Positions 52,947 through 62,466 of a DNA stretch of 64,000 nucleotides are shown in pieces. The notes under the pieces are model-generated. The model was not told the DNA's origin. It did not search any database and saw only the letters and a list, made by a program, of their open reading frames with translations. The position numbers were made by a program, and so were the translations under genes. Origin of the DNA: Robertkochia aurantiaca. Lineage in GTDB: Bacteria; Bacteroidota; Bacteroidia; Flavobacteriales; Flavobacteriaceae. How positions within the stretch are numbered: position 1 is the first letter of the stretch; every line of letters starts with the position of its first letter. The stretch lies in NCBI RefSeq assembly GCF_020166495.1, contig NZ_JAINZS010000005.1, positions 62,001-126,000 on the forward strand, written 5' to 3'.

Positions 52947-53333
52947 GTTGATGAGTTTTTAATTCAATTATTTTATTTCCAGCCTATATTGCTAATCAAA
53001 TAACTGAGCTGTATTACGTACATTTCTGTTCTGGAACAAACAAACAGGTTTATAAAAAGACTAAAAATTAGTTTTGATCTCTATTACCCATTCTCTCTTA
53101 ATGCCTTCTGAGAGTATCCTTTAAATCACCCCCAAAATCCGTAATAAATGTCCTTCAATGGTATATTCTGATTCGTAATCTCTGATCGCAAGCGAGAACT
53201 GAGAAACGTCTCTCAGATTTCAGAGTTTTCCATAACAATCGCATTATTTAAAAATTTGTCTCACCGAATCAAATTTCGTTTAAAGACAAATGAATTTTAA
53301 GAAAGCCGTATTTTAAATTTACGGTCATTATGC
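52947..53333. other. Intergenic stretch with a possible coding remnant
   Basis: 387 bases between the amidohydrolase block and the porin block, holding the promoter region of the porin unit. A 33-codon protein-like minus frame (53121-53219) without a start lies in the middle. Confidence 0.4.
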
Positions 53334-54971
53334 TTATTGCTTTACCATATCATTTTTTATGGCTTTTCCGGGATAGACATCCTTAAGTACCTTTGAATCT
53401 TTGACCACTACGACACCATTGACCACTACATAGGGTATGCCTGTTGACGGCAATGCACCCTGCTCAAATGTGGAATTATCCGTCACCGTTTCCGGATTAA
53501 AGACCGTTATATCTGCATCTTTCCCGACCTGAAGCCTGCCTTTTTGTGACATCATTTTCACACCATTTTCTTCCAGCCACTTTGCCTGCATGATGGTCAT
53601 TTTTGAAATGGCCCGCATCAAGGGCATCAGATCTTTTTCGCGTACTAGCTTCAATACCTTACCATGGGTACCGGCAGCCCGGGGGTGCCCCGATACCGAT
53701 TCGAAGGGCACATCAAAATCCATGGCTGACTTCCCAGTTGCGGGAATGACCATCGGCGGCGCATCACTTCCCACTACCGTTCTTGGGTCGGCTAATGCGC
53801 TAAGCATCCCCTCTTCGGTGATTCCAGCCATAATAACCTGGTCTTGGGGGCTTGTTTTTAACATTTCCTCGTATCGTTCTTTTGTCAACGGTTTCATATT
53901 CGAGATTTCGATCAGGTCACCATAATCCCGACCCATGTTGCGATTATAGTTTTCCGGCTTTAGAAAATCAGCTGAAACGATTGTTTGTCCCTGATAATAC
54001 GGGTAGATCTCTGCAAGTACCTTTAACCCTTGCTCCTGGGCATCTTCGATAAAATCTAAAACATCTGGGGTGAGATCCAGGGTTTGCTGATGCACATGAT
54101 GAACAAATAAACCACCCCCGTAAACAGCCACATTGGCCAAAAACTCCTGCGTTCCAAGAATACCGGTCGTCGGTGGCATTTGGCTGGAGAACCGACCATG
54201 AATGTAGGTAGCCAGGCCATGCTTTCCAGCCACCTCCTGCCACATGATCGTTTCCTGACTTGTAGTTCCATTGGTCATATATCCTGGCAGGCATCCAATT
54301 CCCAGACCTCCCTGTTCTACACCTTCAGTAAACATTTGTCTCATTTGTTCCAACTGCTCGGCAGTAGGTAAAATGGTTGCAAACTGAAGATCGGGATTAC
54401 TTTTGGTGTCCGGATTTGTAACATCTTTGATAAAGGAACCGGAATTGGTATTGTAATCAGGGTTTGCGATCTTTTCCCGTATTCCAGCGGTAGAAACTGT
54501 GGCACCATAGTTGGTTTGAGATCGCCCTTCCAGGGCATTGTACCACATATCGATCGGGTATCCCCCACCTTCCATATCCAAAGGAGTGGTCACACCGTCG
54601 CGTAAGGCCAGTCGCTGACCAAAAGGGGTATTTGCTATATGATTATGGAAATCAATAAATCCGGGAGCCACCACGTGTCCGGTGGCATCAATGATTTCTT
54701 TCCCGGAAATAGATTCCGCTGTAATCAAGGCGATTTTCCCGTCCAGAACACCTACGTTTCGAATGGTATCCATATTTGTTTCCGGGTCCATTACACGGCC
54801 ATTCAGTATCACAAGGTCAAATGCTGTATCGGGAGAAAACTCCGCGGCGGTGGTTGAATTATTTGACTTATCTCCATCTCCACAGCTTGTTAGCAATACC
54901 ATAATGAATAGACAAAGTAGGAAAAACCCCGGGAGGATTTTCGTATCAATAAATTGTGTGAGTGTTTTCAT
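53334..54971 (-). CDS. D-aminoacylase-like amidohydrolase lipoprotein (paralog 1)
   Basis: 545 residues. Lipobox LLTSC (Cys30), then a linker and an amidohydrolase barrel of the N-acyl-D-amino-acid deacylase type: FDLVILNGRVMDPET, the HxH metal pair in GFIDFHNHI (His109, His111), later single histidines (YIHGRF, FVHHVHQQ) and the catalytic Asp in VVGSDAPP. The place where D-aminoacylases have the metal-binding cysteine (GVTT...GNCG) reads GVTTPLDMEGG here, so a glutamate (Glu134) may serve. Likely hydrolyses N-acyl or amide bonds in the periplasm. Last of three tandem copies (18-nt gap). Confidence 0.88.
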   Translation of the reverse strand: MKTLTQFIDTKILPGFFLLCLFIMVLLTSCGDGDKSNNSTTAAEFSPDTAFDLVILNGRVMDPETNMDTIRNVGVLDGKIALITAESISGKEIIDATGHVVAPGFIDFHNHIANTPFGQRLALRDGVTTPLDMEGGGYPIDMWYNALEGRSQTNYGATVSTAGIREKIANPDYNTNSGSFIKDVTNPDTKSNPDLQFATILPTAEQLEQMRQMFTEGVEQGGLGIGCLPGYMTNGTTSQETIMWQEVAGKHGLATYIHGRFSSQMPPTTGILGTQEFLANVAVYGGGLFVHHVHQQTLDLTPDVLDFIEDAQEQGLKVLAEIYPYYQGQTIVSADFLKPENYNRNMGRDYGDLIEISNMKPLTKERYEEMLKTSPQDQVIMAGITEEGMLSALADPRTVVGSDAPPMVIPATGKSAMDFDVPFESVSGHPRAAGTHGKVLKLVREKDLMPLMRAISKMTIMQAKWLEENGVKMMSQKGRLQVGKDADITVFNPETVTDNSTFEQGALPSTGIPYVVVNGVVVVKDSKVLKDVYPGKAIKNDMVKQ

Positions 54972-54989
54972 AATAAATTTGTTATATTA

Positions 54990-56621
54990 TTAATTAATGA
55001 CTCGGTTACGTATAGCCTGACCGGGATATACACCTTCCAATACTTTCGAGTCTTTTACTACAATAATTCCGTTAACTATAACATAAGGGATTCCTGTTGA
55101 GGGCAGGGCACTGGCTTCCGGGGTGGCGTTGTCTTCTACCGTTTCCGGATTAAAGATGGCAATGTCTGCGTCCATACCGACCTGTATACGGCCCTTATTG
55201 GCCATTTGCCCAACACCATTCTCTTCGAGATATTTCGCTGGCATATAGGTCATTTTAGATATCGCCAGCATCAGTGGCATGAGATTTTCTTCGCGCACCA
55301 GTCTCAAAATACGTGCGTTGGTACCGGCGCCTCTGGGATGGCCAGCCACGGCTTCGTAGGGAGTATCCCAATCATAAGCTGTAGATTTATCAGACATGAC
55401 CGTATAGGGAGCGGAGTCGGAAGCGATAATGGTCGAAGGATGTGTCAGTGCCATGTATAGGTCTTCCTGGGTTGCATTCTCAAATGTCACCAGTTGAAAA
55501 GGCTTGTTTTTCACCAACTCCTCATACCGTTCCTTAGTAAGCGGTTTCTGCGTAGCGATCTCCACGATGTCGCCATAGTCACGTCCCATGCTGTACTGAT
55601 AGTTATCAGGCTTCAGATAATCGGCGGCTACCAGGGTCTGACCAAAAGTATAGGCATAGATCTCGGCAACGACCGGAATACCTTTTTCGCGGGCTGCATC
55701 TATGAGGTCTAAGGCTTCCTTTGTTTCTCCCAGTGTTTGCGCGGTCAGGTGCTGTACAATAAGACCTCCACCATAAGCCGAAGCGGCACCGAGCTGCTGT
55801 AACGTTCCAAGTAATCCGTCTTTTGGGGGTTGCTGCCCGGAAAAGCGCCCGTGCATCGCGACAAATCTCCCGTACTTGCCTGCGAGTTTCTGCGCACCAA
55901 TACCTTCTTCAGATCTTGCTGAAAATTCCATATAGCCGGGGGTGTATCCTACCCCAAGCCCCCCTTGCTTAAGACCTTCCTCGACCAAATCCAGAATTTT
56001 TTTCACCTGGTCGTCGGTTGCCACTTCTTGCACAACCGCCTTTGAAAAATGCGTGTCTCCAGCAAATTGAAAATCATTAAGGGTAGCCCCGTTAATGGTT
56101 TTGTAATCTGGATTCAGCACCATTTCGCGGGCCCCTTGCAAGCCCGATGCAGCACCGAAATTCGTCTGAGCTTTACCTTCCCAGCTGTCATACCATGAAT
56201 CAACAGGAAGCACTCCCATCTCAAGTTCAAGGGGTGTGGTAACCCCATTTCGCAGATGAAGTTTCTGCCCAAAGGGGGTTATCACATTATGGCCATGGGT
56301 ATCAATAAATCCCGGAGCCACCACATGTCCAGTGGCATCAATGGTTTCTTTTCCCGATATAGACTCCTCTGTAATCAAGGCTATTTTCCCGTGGAGAACA
56401 CCGACATTTCGAACGGCATCTAAATTTGTTTCCGGATCCATTACACGGCCATTCAGTATCACCAGGTCAAATTCTGTATCGGAAGAAAGTTCTGATTCTG
56501 TTACTTTGTTATTAGTTTTCTCGCCGCAGCTTGTCAACATTGCCATACAGAAAAGACAAAGTAAGGTATGCCAGACAAGGCTTTTTGTATTTTTTAATTG
56601 TTGATGTTTTTTCGTAATCAT
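54990..56621 (-). CDS. D-aminoacylase-like amidohydrolase lipoprotein (paralog 2)
   Basis: 543 residues, lipobox MLTSC (Cys32). Same fold and motifs: GFIDTHGHN (His109, His111), GVTTPLELEMG (Glu134), FVAMHGRFSG, LIVQHLTAQ and IIASDSAP. The linker GEKTNNKVTESELSSDTEF is nearly the same as in paralog 3, so these two are recent duplicates at least at the N-terminus, while the substrate-side loops (for example around 155-185) differ. Gap to paralog 1 is 18 nt and to paralog 3 is 26 nt. Confidence 0.88.
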   Translation of the reverse strand: MITKKHQQLKNTKSLVWHTLLCLFCMAMLTSCGEKTNNKVTESELSSDTEFDLVILNGRVMDPETNLDAVRNVGVLHGKIALITEESISGKETIDATGHVVAPGFIDTHGHNVITPFGQKLHLRNGVTTPLELEMGVLPVDSWYDSWEGKAQTNFGAASGLQGAREMVLNPDYKTINGATLNDFQFAGDTHFSKAVVQEVATDDQVKKILDLVEEGLKQGGLGVGYTPGYMEFSARSEEGIGAQKLAGKYGRFVAMHGRFSGQQPPKDGLLGTLQQLGAASAYGGGLIVQHLTAQTLGETKEALDLIDAAREKGIPVVAEIYAYTFGQTLVAADYLKPDNYQYSMGRDYGDIVEIATQKPLTKERYEELVKNKPFQLVTFENATQEDLYMALTHPSTIIASDSAPYTVMSDKSTAYDWDTPYEAVAGHPRGAGTNARILRLVREENLMPLMLAISKMTYMPAKYLEENGVGQMANKGRIQVGMDADIAIFNPETVEDNATPEASALPSTGIPYVIVNGIIVVKDSKVLEGVYPGQAIRNRVIN

Positions 56622-56647
56622 ATAATTTTAATTTTATAATCAGTTTA

Positions 56648-58276
56648 TTATTTCAAAACCTGGTTACGAACTGGTTTCCCCGGGAAAACTCCTTCCAATA
56701 CCTTAGAATCCTTAACGACTACTGTTCCATTCACTATAACAAAGGGAATTCCGGTTGAGGGTAAACCGCCTTTTGCCATGGTAGCATTATCTGTGACTGT
56801 TTCCGGATTGAAAATAGTAATGTCAGCATCAGCACCTTCTTGAAGCCGACCTTTTCCTGTCATTTGTTCCACCCCGTTATCTTGTAAAAATTTGGCCTGC
56901 ATATAGCTCATTTTTGAAATGGCTAACATGAGGGGCATCAGGTTCTTTTCGCGAACCAAACGCAAAGCTTTGGCATGGGACCCTGCCCCACGCGGATGCC
57001 CTTGTGTAGCTTCATAAGGTGTCGACCAATCAAGAGCCAATTCACCGGTTTCGGTAATAGATAAAGGGGCAGCATCCGATTCTATTAAAGTGCTGGTGTC
57101 GGCTAATGCCTGAAGCATAATTTCTTCTTTTACCCCTCCAAAGATGACAGACGCACCGGGTTGTGATTTCAACAACTCATCATAGCGCTCTTTAGTAAGA
57201 GGCTTCATGGTAGCTACTTCGATAATGTCTTCATAGCTACGTCCCATATTTTTTTGATAATTATCCGGAGCTAAGTAGTCTGCACCCACCACGGTCGCAC
57301 CTTGCCAATAAGGATAAATGGCTGCAACGGTATTTAGTCCATTATTTTTGCTGGCTTTTACAAGATCAAGTGCCGTAGGGGTATAATTCAATGCTTGCTG
57401 ATGAATGTGACTTACGTATAATCCTCCACCATAGGCAGCAACACTTGCCAGCATTTCCTGGGTTCCCAGGATACCTGTGGTTGGTGGCATTTGACTGGAA
57501 AATCTACCATGAAGCACGGTACTAAGACCATGCTCTCCCATTAATCTTTGCCACATAATGGTTTCCCGGCTGGTGGTACCCCTGGTCATATAACCGGGCA
57601 CTGCCCCCAGACCCAGCGCACCCTGCTTAATACCTTCTTCAAGCATTACTTCCATTTCATCAATCTGCTCCGAAGTAGGTAGGAAATTTGTTAGCGACAT
57701 ATTGAAACCGCTTTCGTTATGGGGGTCAAATGCATCCAGAAGTATGGAAGCCGTATTTGATTTATAATTGGGGTTTGCCAGAATTTCTCTCACTGCCGCA
57801 GCCGATACGGCGGCACCATAATTCGTTTGAGACCTCCCCTCCAATTTGGCATACCACGCATCTACAGGATAAGCACCAGCTTCCATATCAAGTGGAGTGG
57901 TCACCCCATCTCGTAAGCTTAATTTTTGTCCAAATGGAAAATCGGAAATGTGTGAGTGAATATCAATAAACCCGGGAGTCACCACATGTCCCGTGGCATC
58001 TATAGTTTCTTTCCCGGAAATAGACTCCTCTGTAATCAAGGCTATTTTCCCGTCGAGAACGCCTACATTTTGAATGGTATCTAAATTGGTTTCCGGATCC
58101 ATAACCCGGCCGTTCAGAATAACTAAATCAAACTCTGTATCGGAAGAAAGTTCTGATTCTGTTACTTTGTTATCTGTTTTCTCGCCGCAGCTTGTCAACA
58201 ATGCCATACAGAAAAGGCAAAGAAGAAAAAACCTTGGGAGGTTTTCTATTTGATAAAACTTTCTGAGTGTTTTCAT
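56648..58276 (-). CDS. D-aminoacylase-like amidohydrolase lipoprotein (paralog 3)
   Basis: 542 residues, lipobox LLTSC (Cys30). Metal ligands GFIDIHSHI (His107, His109), GVTTPLDMEAG (Glu132), VLHGRFSSQ, YVSHIHQQ and LIESDAAP. Closer to paralog 1 in its catalytic domain (both have RSQTNYGA and GRFSSQMPPTTGILGTQE) but to paralog 2 in its N-terminus. It begins 46 nt after the beta-lactamase-fold gene. Probable role as for paralog 1. Confidence 0.88.
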   Translation of the reverse strand: MKTLRKFYQIENLPRFFLLCLFCMALLTSCGEKTDNKVTESELSSDTEFDLVILNGRVMDPETNLDTIQNVGVLDGKIALITEESISGKETIDATGHVVTPGFIDIHSHISDFPFGQKLSLRDGVTTPLDMEAGAYPVDAWYAKLEGRSQTNYGAAVSAAAVREILANPNYKSNTASILLDAFDPHNESGFNMSLTNFLPTSEQIDEMEVMLEEGIKQGALGLGAVPGYMTRGTTSRETIMWQRLMGEHGLSTVLHGRFSSQMPPTTGILGTQEMLASVAAYGGGLYVSHIHQQALNYTPTALDLVKASKNNGLNTVAAIYPYWQGATVVGADYLAPDNYQKNMGRSYEDIIEVATMKPLTKERYDELLKSQPGASVIFGGVKEEIMLQALADTSTLIESDAAPLSITETGELALDWSTPYEATQGHPRGAGSHAKALRLVREKNLMPLMLAISKMSYMQAKFLQDNGVEQMTGKGRLQEGADADITIFNPETVTDNATMAKGGLPSTGIPFVIVNGTVVVKDSKVLEGVFPGKPVRNQVLK

Positions 58277-58322
58277 AATTAATGATGTAATTTGTATTCA
58301 ATTATTCACAATTTAATCACGT

Positions 58323-59294
58323 CTATTCCGGCATCAGTAGAAAATAGTCATACAGGGTTCGCGATACTTCAGCTATGGCACGATCCCGATCAGCCAGAGG
58401 CGTGTCACTGCCACGGGTAAACACCACAATAGCAAAGCTGTGGCCTTCTGGGAGGGTTATGAATCCTACATCGTTGGAAATACCGCCCAGTGTGCCCGTT
58501 TTATGTGCTACCGGGGTATGGGCAGGGAGTAAGCCACGCAGGCGTTTCGCCCCGGTAACTGTCCGGGACATGATGCCAAGCAAAAAAGCCGTGTTTTCAT
58601 CATTCATGGCTTCTCCTTTATAAATAAGACTTAAAAGATTTAACATGGCCCTGGGTGTAGACTTATCTTTGGCATCTGCTTCAAACTCCGGTTGAGGATC
58701 ATTGGACAGGCCGGGGTTAGCACTCAGATTTTTAATCGCCTCAGCCATATTCTCACGACCCGGTTCCTGACCGTAAAAATCACGGGAATAGTCACTGGTA
58801 GTTCGGTCGATATGCATACCTTCAATCCCCTTACGCTCCATATGTTCGTTGACGGCAGCAGGGCCTCCCGCCAGTCTCAGGGCAACATTAGTGGCCGTAT
58901 TATCACTATGTGTTATCATCACCTCCAGAATGTTGGCCAGCGACAAGGATACCCCCTGGTGAATAAAATTGGATGCAATGATGTCGGACAAGACCCACTC
59001 ATCATCTTGGACCTCGATCATATCGGTAAGGTCGAGTTCTCCTGATTCCACTTTATCAAGTAAAGTAACTGCAATGGCTATCTTGTAGGTGCTGGCCATA
59101 GGAAAGGAGTCGTCTCCATTGAGAAAAACCTGCTTTCCGGTATTTAAATCCTGTGCTGCAACCCCAATATAACCTACCAGGCCTTCGGAAACAGCTTTCA
59201 AAGCATTAGTTACCTTTTCTGTTCCCTGACCAAAGGCTGCCAAGCTTAATAAGCATGCAATTGGTATGATTATGTTACGAACTCTTGACCCCAT
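58323..59294 (-). CDS. Class A beta-lactamase-fold serine hydrolase without the usual Glu166 motif
   Basis: 323 residues with signal peptide (about 8-22). The serine motif STYK (Ser68, Lys71), SDN (130-132) and KTG (265-267) are all present, as are flanking class A features (TLLDKVESGELDL, STPRAM, TGAKRLRGLLP). But in the omega loop the expected E-x-x-L-N is absent: the stretch reads DRTTSDYSRD (163-172), followed by about 35 extra residues before KSTPRAM. It could be a penicillinase with a different base, a slow enzyme, or a peptidase or esterase acting on another amide. Sits at the head of the amidohydrolase block. Confidence 0.85.
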   Translation of the reverse strand: MGSRVRNIIIPIACLLSLAAFGQGTEKVTNALKAVSEGLVGYIGVAAQDLNTGKQVFLNGDDSFPMASTYKIAIAVTLLDKVESGELDLTDMIEVQDDEWVLSDIIASNFIHQGVSLSLANILEVMITHSDNTATNVALRLAGGPAAVNEHMERKGIEGMHIDRTTSDYSRDFYGQEPGRENMAEAIKNLSANPGLSNDPQPEFEADAKDKSTPRAMLNLLSLIYKGEAMNDENTAFLLGIMSRTVTGAKRLRGLLPAHTPVAHKTGTLGGISNDVGFITLPEGHSFAIVVFTRGSDTPLADRDRAIAEVSRTLYDYFLLMPE

Positions 59295-59318
59295 GATATT
59301 TTACTTTTTCAATAATTA

Positions 59319-59450
59319 TTAGCTCAAATTGTTTTTATAAATCTCACCATCTTTCAAGACCATAACAAAGTTCTTCTCTGGATCAGTCATCAAATCCAAA
59401 TTTTACAGGAGATTCCCATCTACAAAAAAGTAAATTCGCCATCGCTCGCT
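59319..59450 (-). pseudogene. C-terminal remnant of an imidazolonepropionase-like amidohydrolase
   Basis: Read on the minus strand the DNA gives VDGNLL-stop-NLDLMTDPEKNF followed by VMVLKDGEIYKNNLS and a stop, matching the C-terminus of the gene at 62467 (VDGNPLEDLDLVADPEKNF, then VVIMKDGKIYKNTL). It has an in-frame stop and a frameshift upstream, and the rest of the gene is gone. Confidence 0.8.
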
Positions 59451-59524
59451 CCTTATTGATATCTCTTTCGGATTACAAGACACCTTCCTGTCAGCATACT
59501 CATAATCAAGGATCTATACCCCCG

Positions 59525-59914
59525 CTATAGCTCTTCAACTTCAGTTACCATGATCACCACAATTTCATCCCCAACATTACGACTTATGTGACCTTTGCTA
59601 CCCTTATCGTCTAAAAATGCGATGGTGCCCGCAGGATAGGTTTGCTTTTCGCCATCACTTACTTCTACCTCCATGGTTCCTTTCAGGATCATCATCCATT
59701 GAGGTTTGGGTGCCGGGTGATAATCACCGTACCACCCCACCGGAAAGGCTACTACCGTAGAACCGGTAGCCCTTGTTCGGGGTGCCACCCATACCGGAGG
59801 AGCCGGAGGCGAATAATCGGTACTATTCATTACAAATTCTTCCTCTTTCAGATGCGTCTCCCCATCTTCATCAGCATAAAGTTTTACATACTTTAACTTA
59901 AATACATCGTTCAT
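59525..59914 (-). CDS. Cupin-domain protein
   Basis: 129 residues from the ATG at 59914; the longer frame would overlap the dehydrogenase gene. One cupin barrel: YHPAPKPQWMMILKGTMEVEV (first motif, with one His), GTIAFLDDKGSKGHISRNVG (second). The usual His-x-His is only partly kept (YHPAP then GHIS), so a metal site is possible but not certain. Cupins of this size are isomerases, dioxygenase-like or binding proteins. Starts 28 nt after the dehydrogenase gene stop; likely in that operon. Confidence 0.82.
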   Translation of the reverse strand: MNDVFKLKYVKLYADEDGETHLKEEEFVMNSTDYSPPAPPVWVAPRTRATGSTVVAFPVGWYGDYHPAPKPQWMMILKGTMEVEVSDGEKQTYPAGTIAFLDDKGSKGHISRNVGDEIVVIMVTEVEEL

Positions 59915-59942
59915 CACGCTATCATTTTTACGGTTAAATGAA

Positions 59943-60875
59943 TCATGTTTTATTGGGCAGTGGATGATTTTTTTGAATGTCCAGAACGGCTTTCTGTCGT
60001 TCATCGCGAACTTTAGCAAACTCCTTCATTTTATCCATGGGATAATATTCTGTAGTTTGTTGCTCCAGCATGTCCAAGGTTTCCCCGGATACCGGTTCAT
60101 AGCCCATTGAGGTGAAAAGAGGAGTAAGAATTTTTTCAGCGATTCCTCGAAATCCTCCTGTACCCCCACCTAGTTGCCCGGTCAGGAACGGACCAATAGA
60201 AGCCCAGCGTACGCCCAGGGAAGCCATAAACAGTTGATCCAGATCATGCACATTGACCACCCCTTTCCCAACCAGATGAATGGCCTCTCTTACTAAGGCC
60301 GTCTGTAACCGGTTGGTCACAAACCCCTCAATAGGTTTATTAAGGGTTGCTGTAACCCGACCACAGTCACGGTAAAAGTTCTCCAGTTGCTCTACTAAAG
60401 CTTTGGGCGAATCTTTACCTCCACAGATTTCGACCACAGGCAATAAATGGGCCGGATTTACCGGGTGACCGATAAGGGCCCTTTCAGGGGTTTTCATCCT
60501 AACGGAAAGATCTTCCGGTACGATACCCGAGCTGGAGGAGACGAGTAAGGCATCTTCCGGAGCATATCGCTCAAAGTCAGCAAACATTTGTTGTTTAATA
60601 GCTTTTCTTTCCGGGCCGTTCTCCTGGATGAGATCAACCCCTGCGACTGCCTCTTCAACGGAGGTGAAAAAAGACAATTGCTTCACGGCCATTTTTACAT
60701 CTGCATTGGGGATCTCTGCTGCCAAAACGCTGATTCGCTCTCGTGCATGTTCCTGGTAGCCCTCCTGTATATCACAAACATTCACCTGAAGCCCGTGTAC
60801 AGCATAGTATGCCGCCCAACTGCACCCAATTACTCCTGCACCTACCACGGCCACTTTACTTTCTTTTTTATTCAT
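59943..60875 (-). CDS. 3-hydroxyacyl-CoA dehydrogenase-like NAD enzyme (carnitine/gulonate dehydrogenase group)
   Basis: 310 residues. N-terminal NAD Rossmann fold (VAVVGAGVIGCSWAAYYA), a QENGPERKAIKQQMF helix, the SSSSGI and GHPVNPAHLLPVVEICGG motifs of the family, and a C-terminal helical domain with KPIEGFVTNRLQ. Size and the NPAHLLPVVE form point to the single-domain group that contains L-carnitine dehydrogenase and lambda-crystallin rather than fatty-acid beta-oxidation enzymes. No signal peptide: this is the one clearly cytoplasmic enzyme of the block, so it may act on the product released by the periplasmic hydrolases. Confidence 0.88.
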   Translation of the reverse strand: MNKKESKVAVVGAGVIGCSWAAYYAVHGLQVNVCDIQEGYQEHARERISVLAAEIPNADVKMAVKQLSFFTSVEEAVAGVDLIQENGPERKAIKQQMFADFERYAPEDALLVSSSSGIVPEDLSVRMKTPERALIGHPVNPAHLLPVVEICGGKDSPKALVEQLENFYRDCGRVTATLNKPIEGFVTNRLQTALVREAIHLVGKGVVNVHDLDQLFMASLGVRWASIGPFLTGQLGGGTGGFRGIAEKILTPLFTSMGYEPVSGETLDMLEQQTTEYYPMDKMKEFAKVRDERQKAVLDIQKNHPLPNKT

Positions 60876-60896
60876 CGCTTTATTTCTTAATCTTAC

Positions 60897-62465
60897 TTAT
60901 TCCAGCTCTTCAAGATTATCAAATACCTGATAAAAGAAACTTATCGATTTCCCGTACTCATCAACCAAAATGCGCTCGTTGACCCCGTGAAATCCCTTAA
61001 ACTCTTCTGTATTCTCCAATTGAATTGCGGTAATGGTATATACGTCAGGTGCAAAATTCCTTGCTTGAAAATGTTTGGAGTCTGATCCTCCTACCACAAA
61101 AAATGGCGACACGATCAGGTCATTACCCCAGATCTGACGAATGGTTTTCTCGAGCATTTTGTAACCATCTCCGTCAGGATCCGCTATATTCGTTGCCGGA
61201 GTTGAAGCAGAAATATCCCGCACCTTGATTCGATCATCATCGATAGCTTTATTAACGTGATCGATGATCACTTCGGGGGTATCACCCGGCATCGGTCTGA
61301 AATTGACTACGGCGGTAGCTGTAGGTGGCAAAACATTATCTTTGATACCTGCATTGAACATCGTCACTGCCATGGTGGTATGAAGCATGGCCCTGGTAGT
61401 TTCATTGGTTGACATGAGTTCGATAAACTCTTTTTCCAATGAACTCATTTCCCCGTCTTTACCGAAAGCTACTGCGGCATACAGAGGTTGGTTTTCCTGA
61501 TCCAATTCAGGGCCCATATAACGATATTGCGAGCGGACAGCCGGATGAATTTTATAAGGAAATTGTGCAGCTTCCAGTTTTGTGATGGCTTGCGCCAAAA
61601 TACCTATGTTTGATTCTTCGGGAGGCATAGATGAATGGCCACCTACGCCGTTTATAACAAGTTCCAAACTGATAAATCCTTTTTGTGCTATTCCTATGAG
61701 AGCTGTATTTTCTTCAATCCCCGGAAAAATGCCCGGTGTCAAAGGTGCCGATTCATCCATAACGAAAGCAAATCTTTCGATACCGCGTTCTTCCAAAACA
61801 TCGGCAACCTTTTTGGCTCCCTCAGCGCCTCCCACCTCTTCGTCTTGACCGAACACAAAATAAATGGTACGTGATGGCTGCCACCCTTGCTTTATTTTCA
61901 TTTCAGCAGCTTCCAAAATTGCATGGATCTGGTTCTTATCATCCAATACCCCACGACCCCATATATAACCATCAACCACTGCTCCCGAAAAAGGATCTTG
62001 CTTCCACTGGTCCCTGGAATCTTCCGGTACCGGAACCACATCCTGGTGGGCGTAAAAAAGGGCCGGTTCAAGACTTGAATCTTTTCCTTCCCAGGTGTAT
62101 AGTAGGCTGTACGGACGAGGATCTCCTATAAGCTCTTTTTTAAGGGTTTTATGTACATTAGGATAGGCTTTTTCCAGAAAACTATGATAATCTTCAAAAG
62201 CCTTGGTATCAAAGTCATTTCGATCCTGGTTCGAAATCGTTTTAAACTGAACGCCTTTGGATAAACGGTCTACAGCACCATCTAAATCCACATCAATAGA
62301 GACCTGCTCCACCCCGGTCATCTGTTTAGAGGTAAAGTCGTCCAGGTTAACCGAATCGGTAGTTTGCTCTTCCCGGGCCTGGGAATCCTGTTTTTGATTG
62401 CAACTCAGGAACACAGCCACGGTGCATACCCCAAGAAGTGCTATAATTTCCCTTATTGCTTTCAT
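60897..62465 (-). CDS. M20 family peptidase / N-acyl-amino-acid hydrolase (PM20D1-like), lipoprotein
   Basis: 522 residues. Lipobox VFLSCN (about Cys22). M20 metal residues: FYAHQDVVPV (His), GVLDDK (bridging Asp), FGQDEEVGG (catalytic Glu-Glu) and the lid domain about 260-380 (GVGGHSSMPPEESNIG). Late metal His in GSDSKHFQ. The length and lid sequence fit the carboxypeptidase S/PM20D1 group, which cleaves or makes N-fatty-acyl amino acids. The gene starts directly after the amidohydrolase stop (1 nt gap). Confidence 0.92.
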   Translation of the reverse strand: MKAIREIIALLGVCTVAVFLSCNQKQDSQAREEQTTDSVNLDDFTSKQMTGVEQVSIDVDLDGAVDRLSKGVQFKTISNQDRNDFDTKAFEDYHSFLEKAYPNVHKTLKKELIGDPRPYSLLYTWEGKDSSLEPALFYAHQDVVPVPEDSRDQWKQDPFSGAVVDGYIWGRGVLDDKNQIHAILEAAEMKIKQGWQPSRTIYFVFGQDEEVGGAEGAKKVADVLEERGIERFAFVMDESAPLTPGIFPGIEENTALIGIAQKGFISLELVINGVGGHSSMPPEESNIGILAQAITKLEAAQFPYKIHPAVRSQYRYMGPELDQENQPLYAAVAFGKDGEMSSLEKEFIELMSTNETTRAMLHTTMAVTMFNAGIKDNVLPPTATAVVNFRPMPGDTPEVIIDHVNKAIDDDRIKVRDISASTPATNIADPDGDGYKMLEKTIRQIWGNDLIVSPFFVVGGSDSKHFQARNFAPDVYTITAIQLENTEEFKGFHGVNERILVDEYGKSISFFYQVFDNLEELE

Positions 62466-62466
62466 T

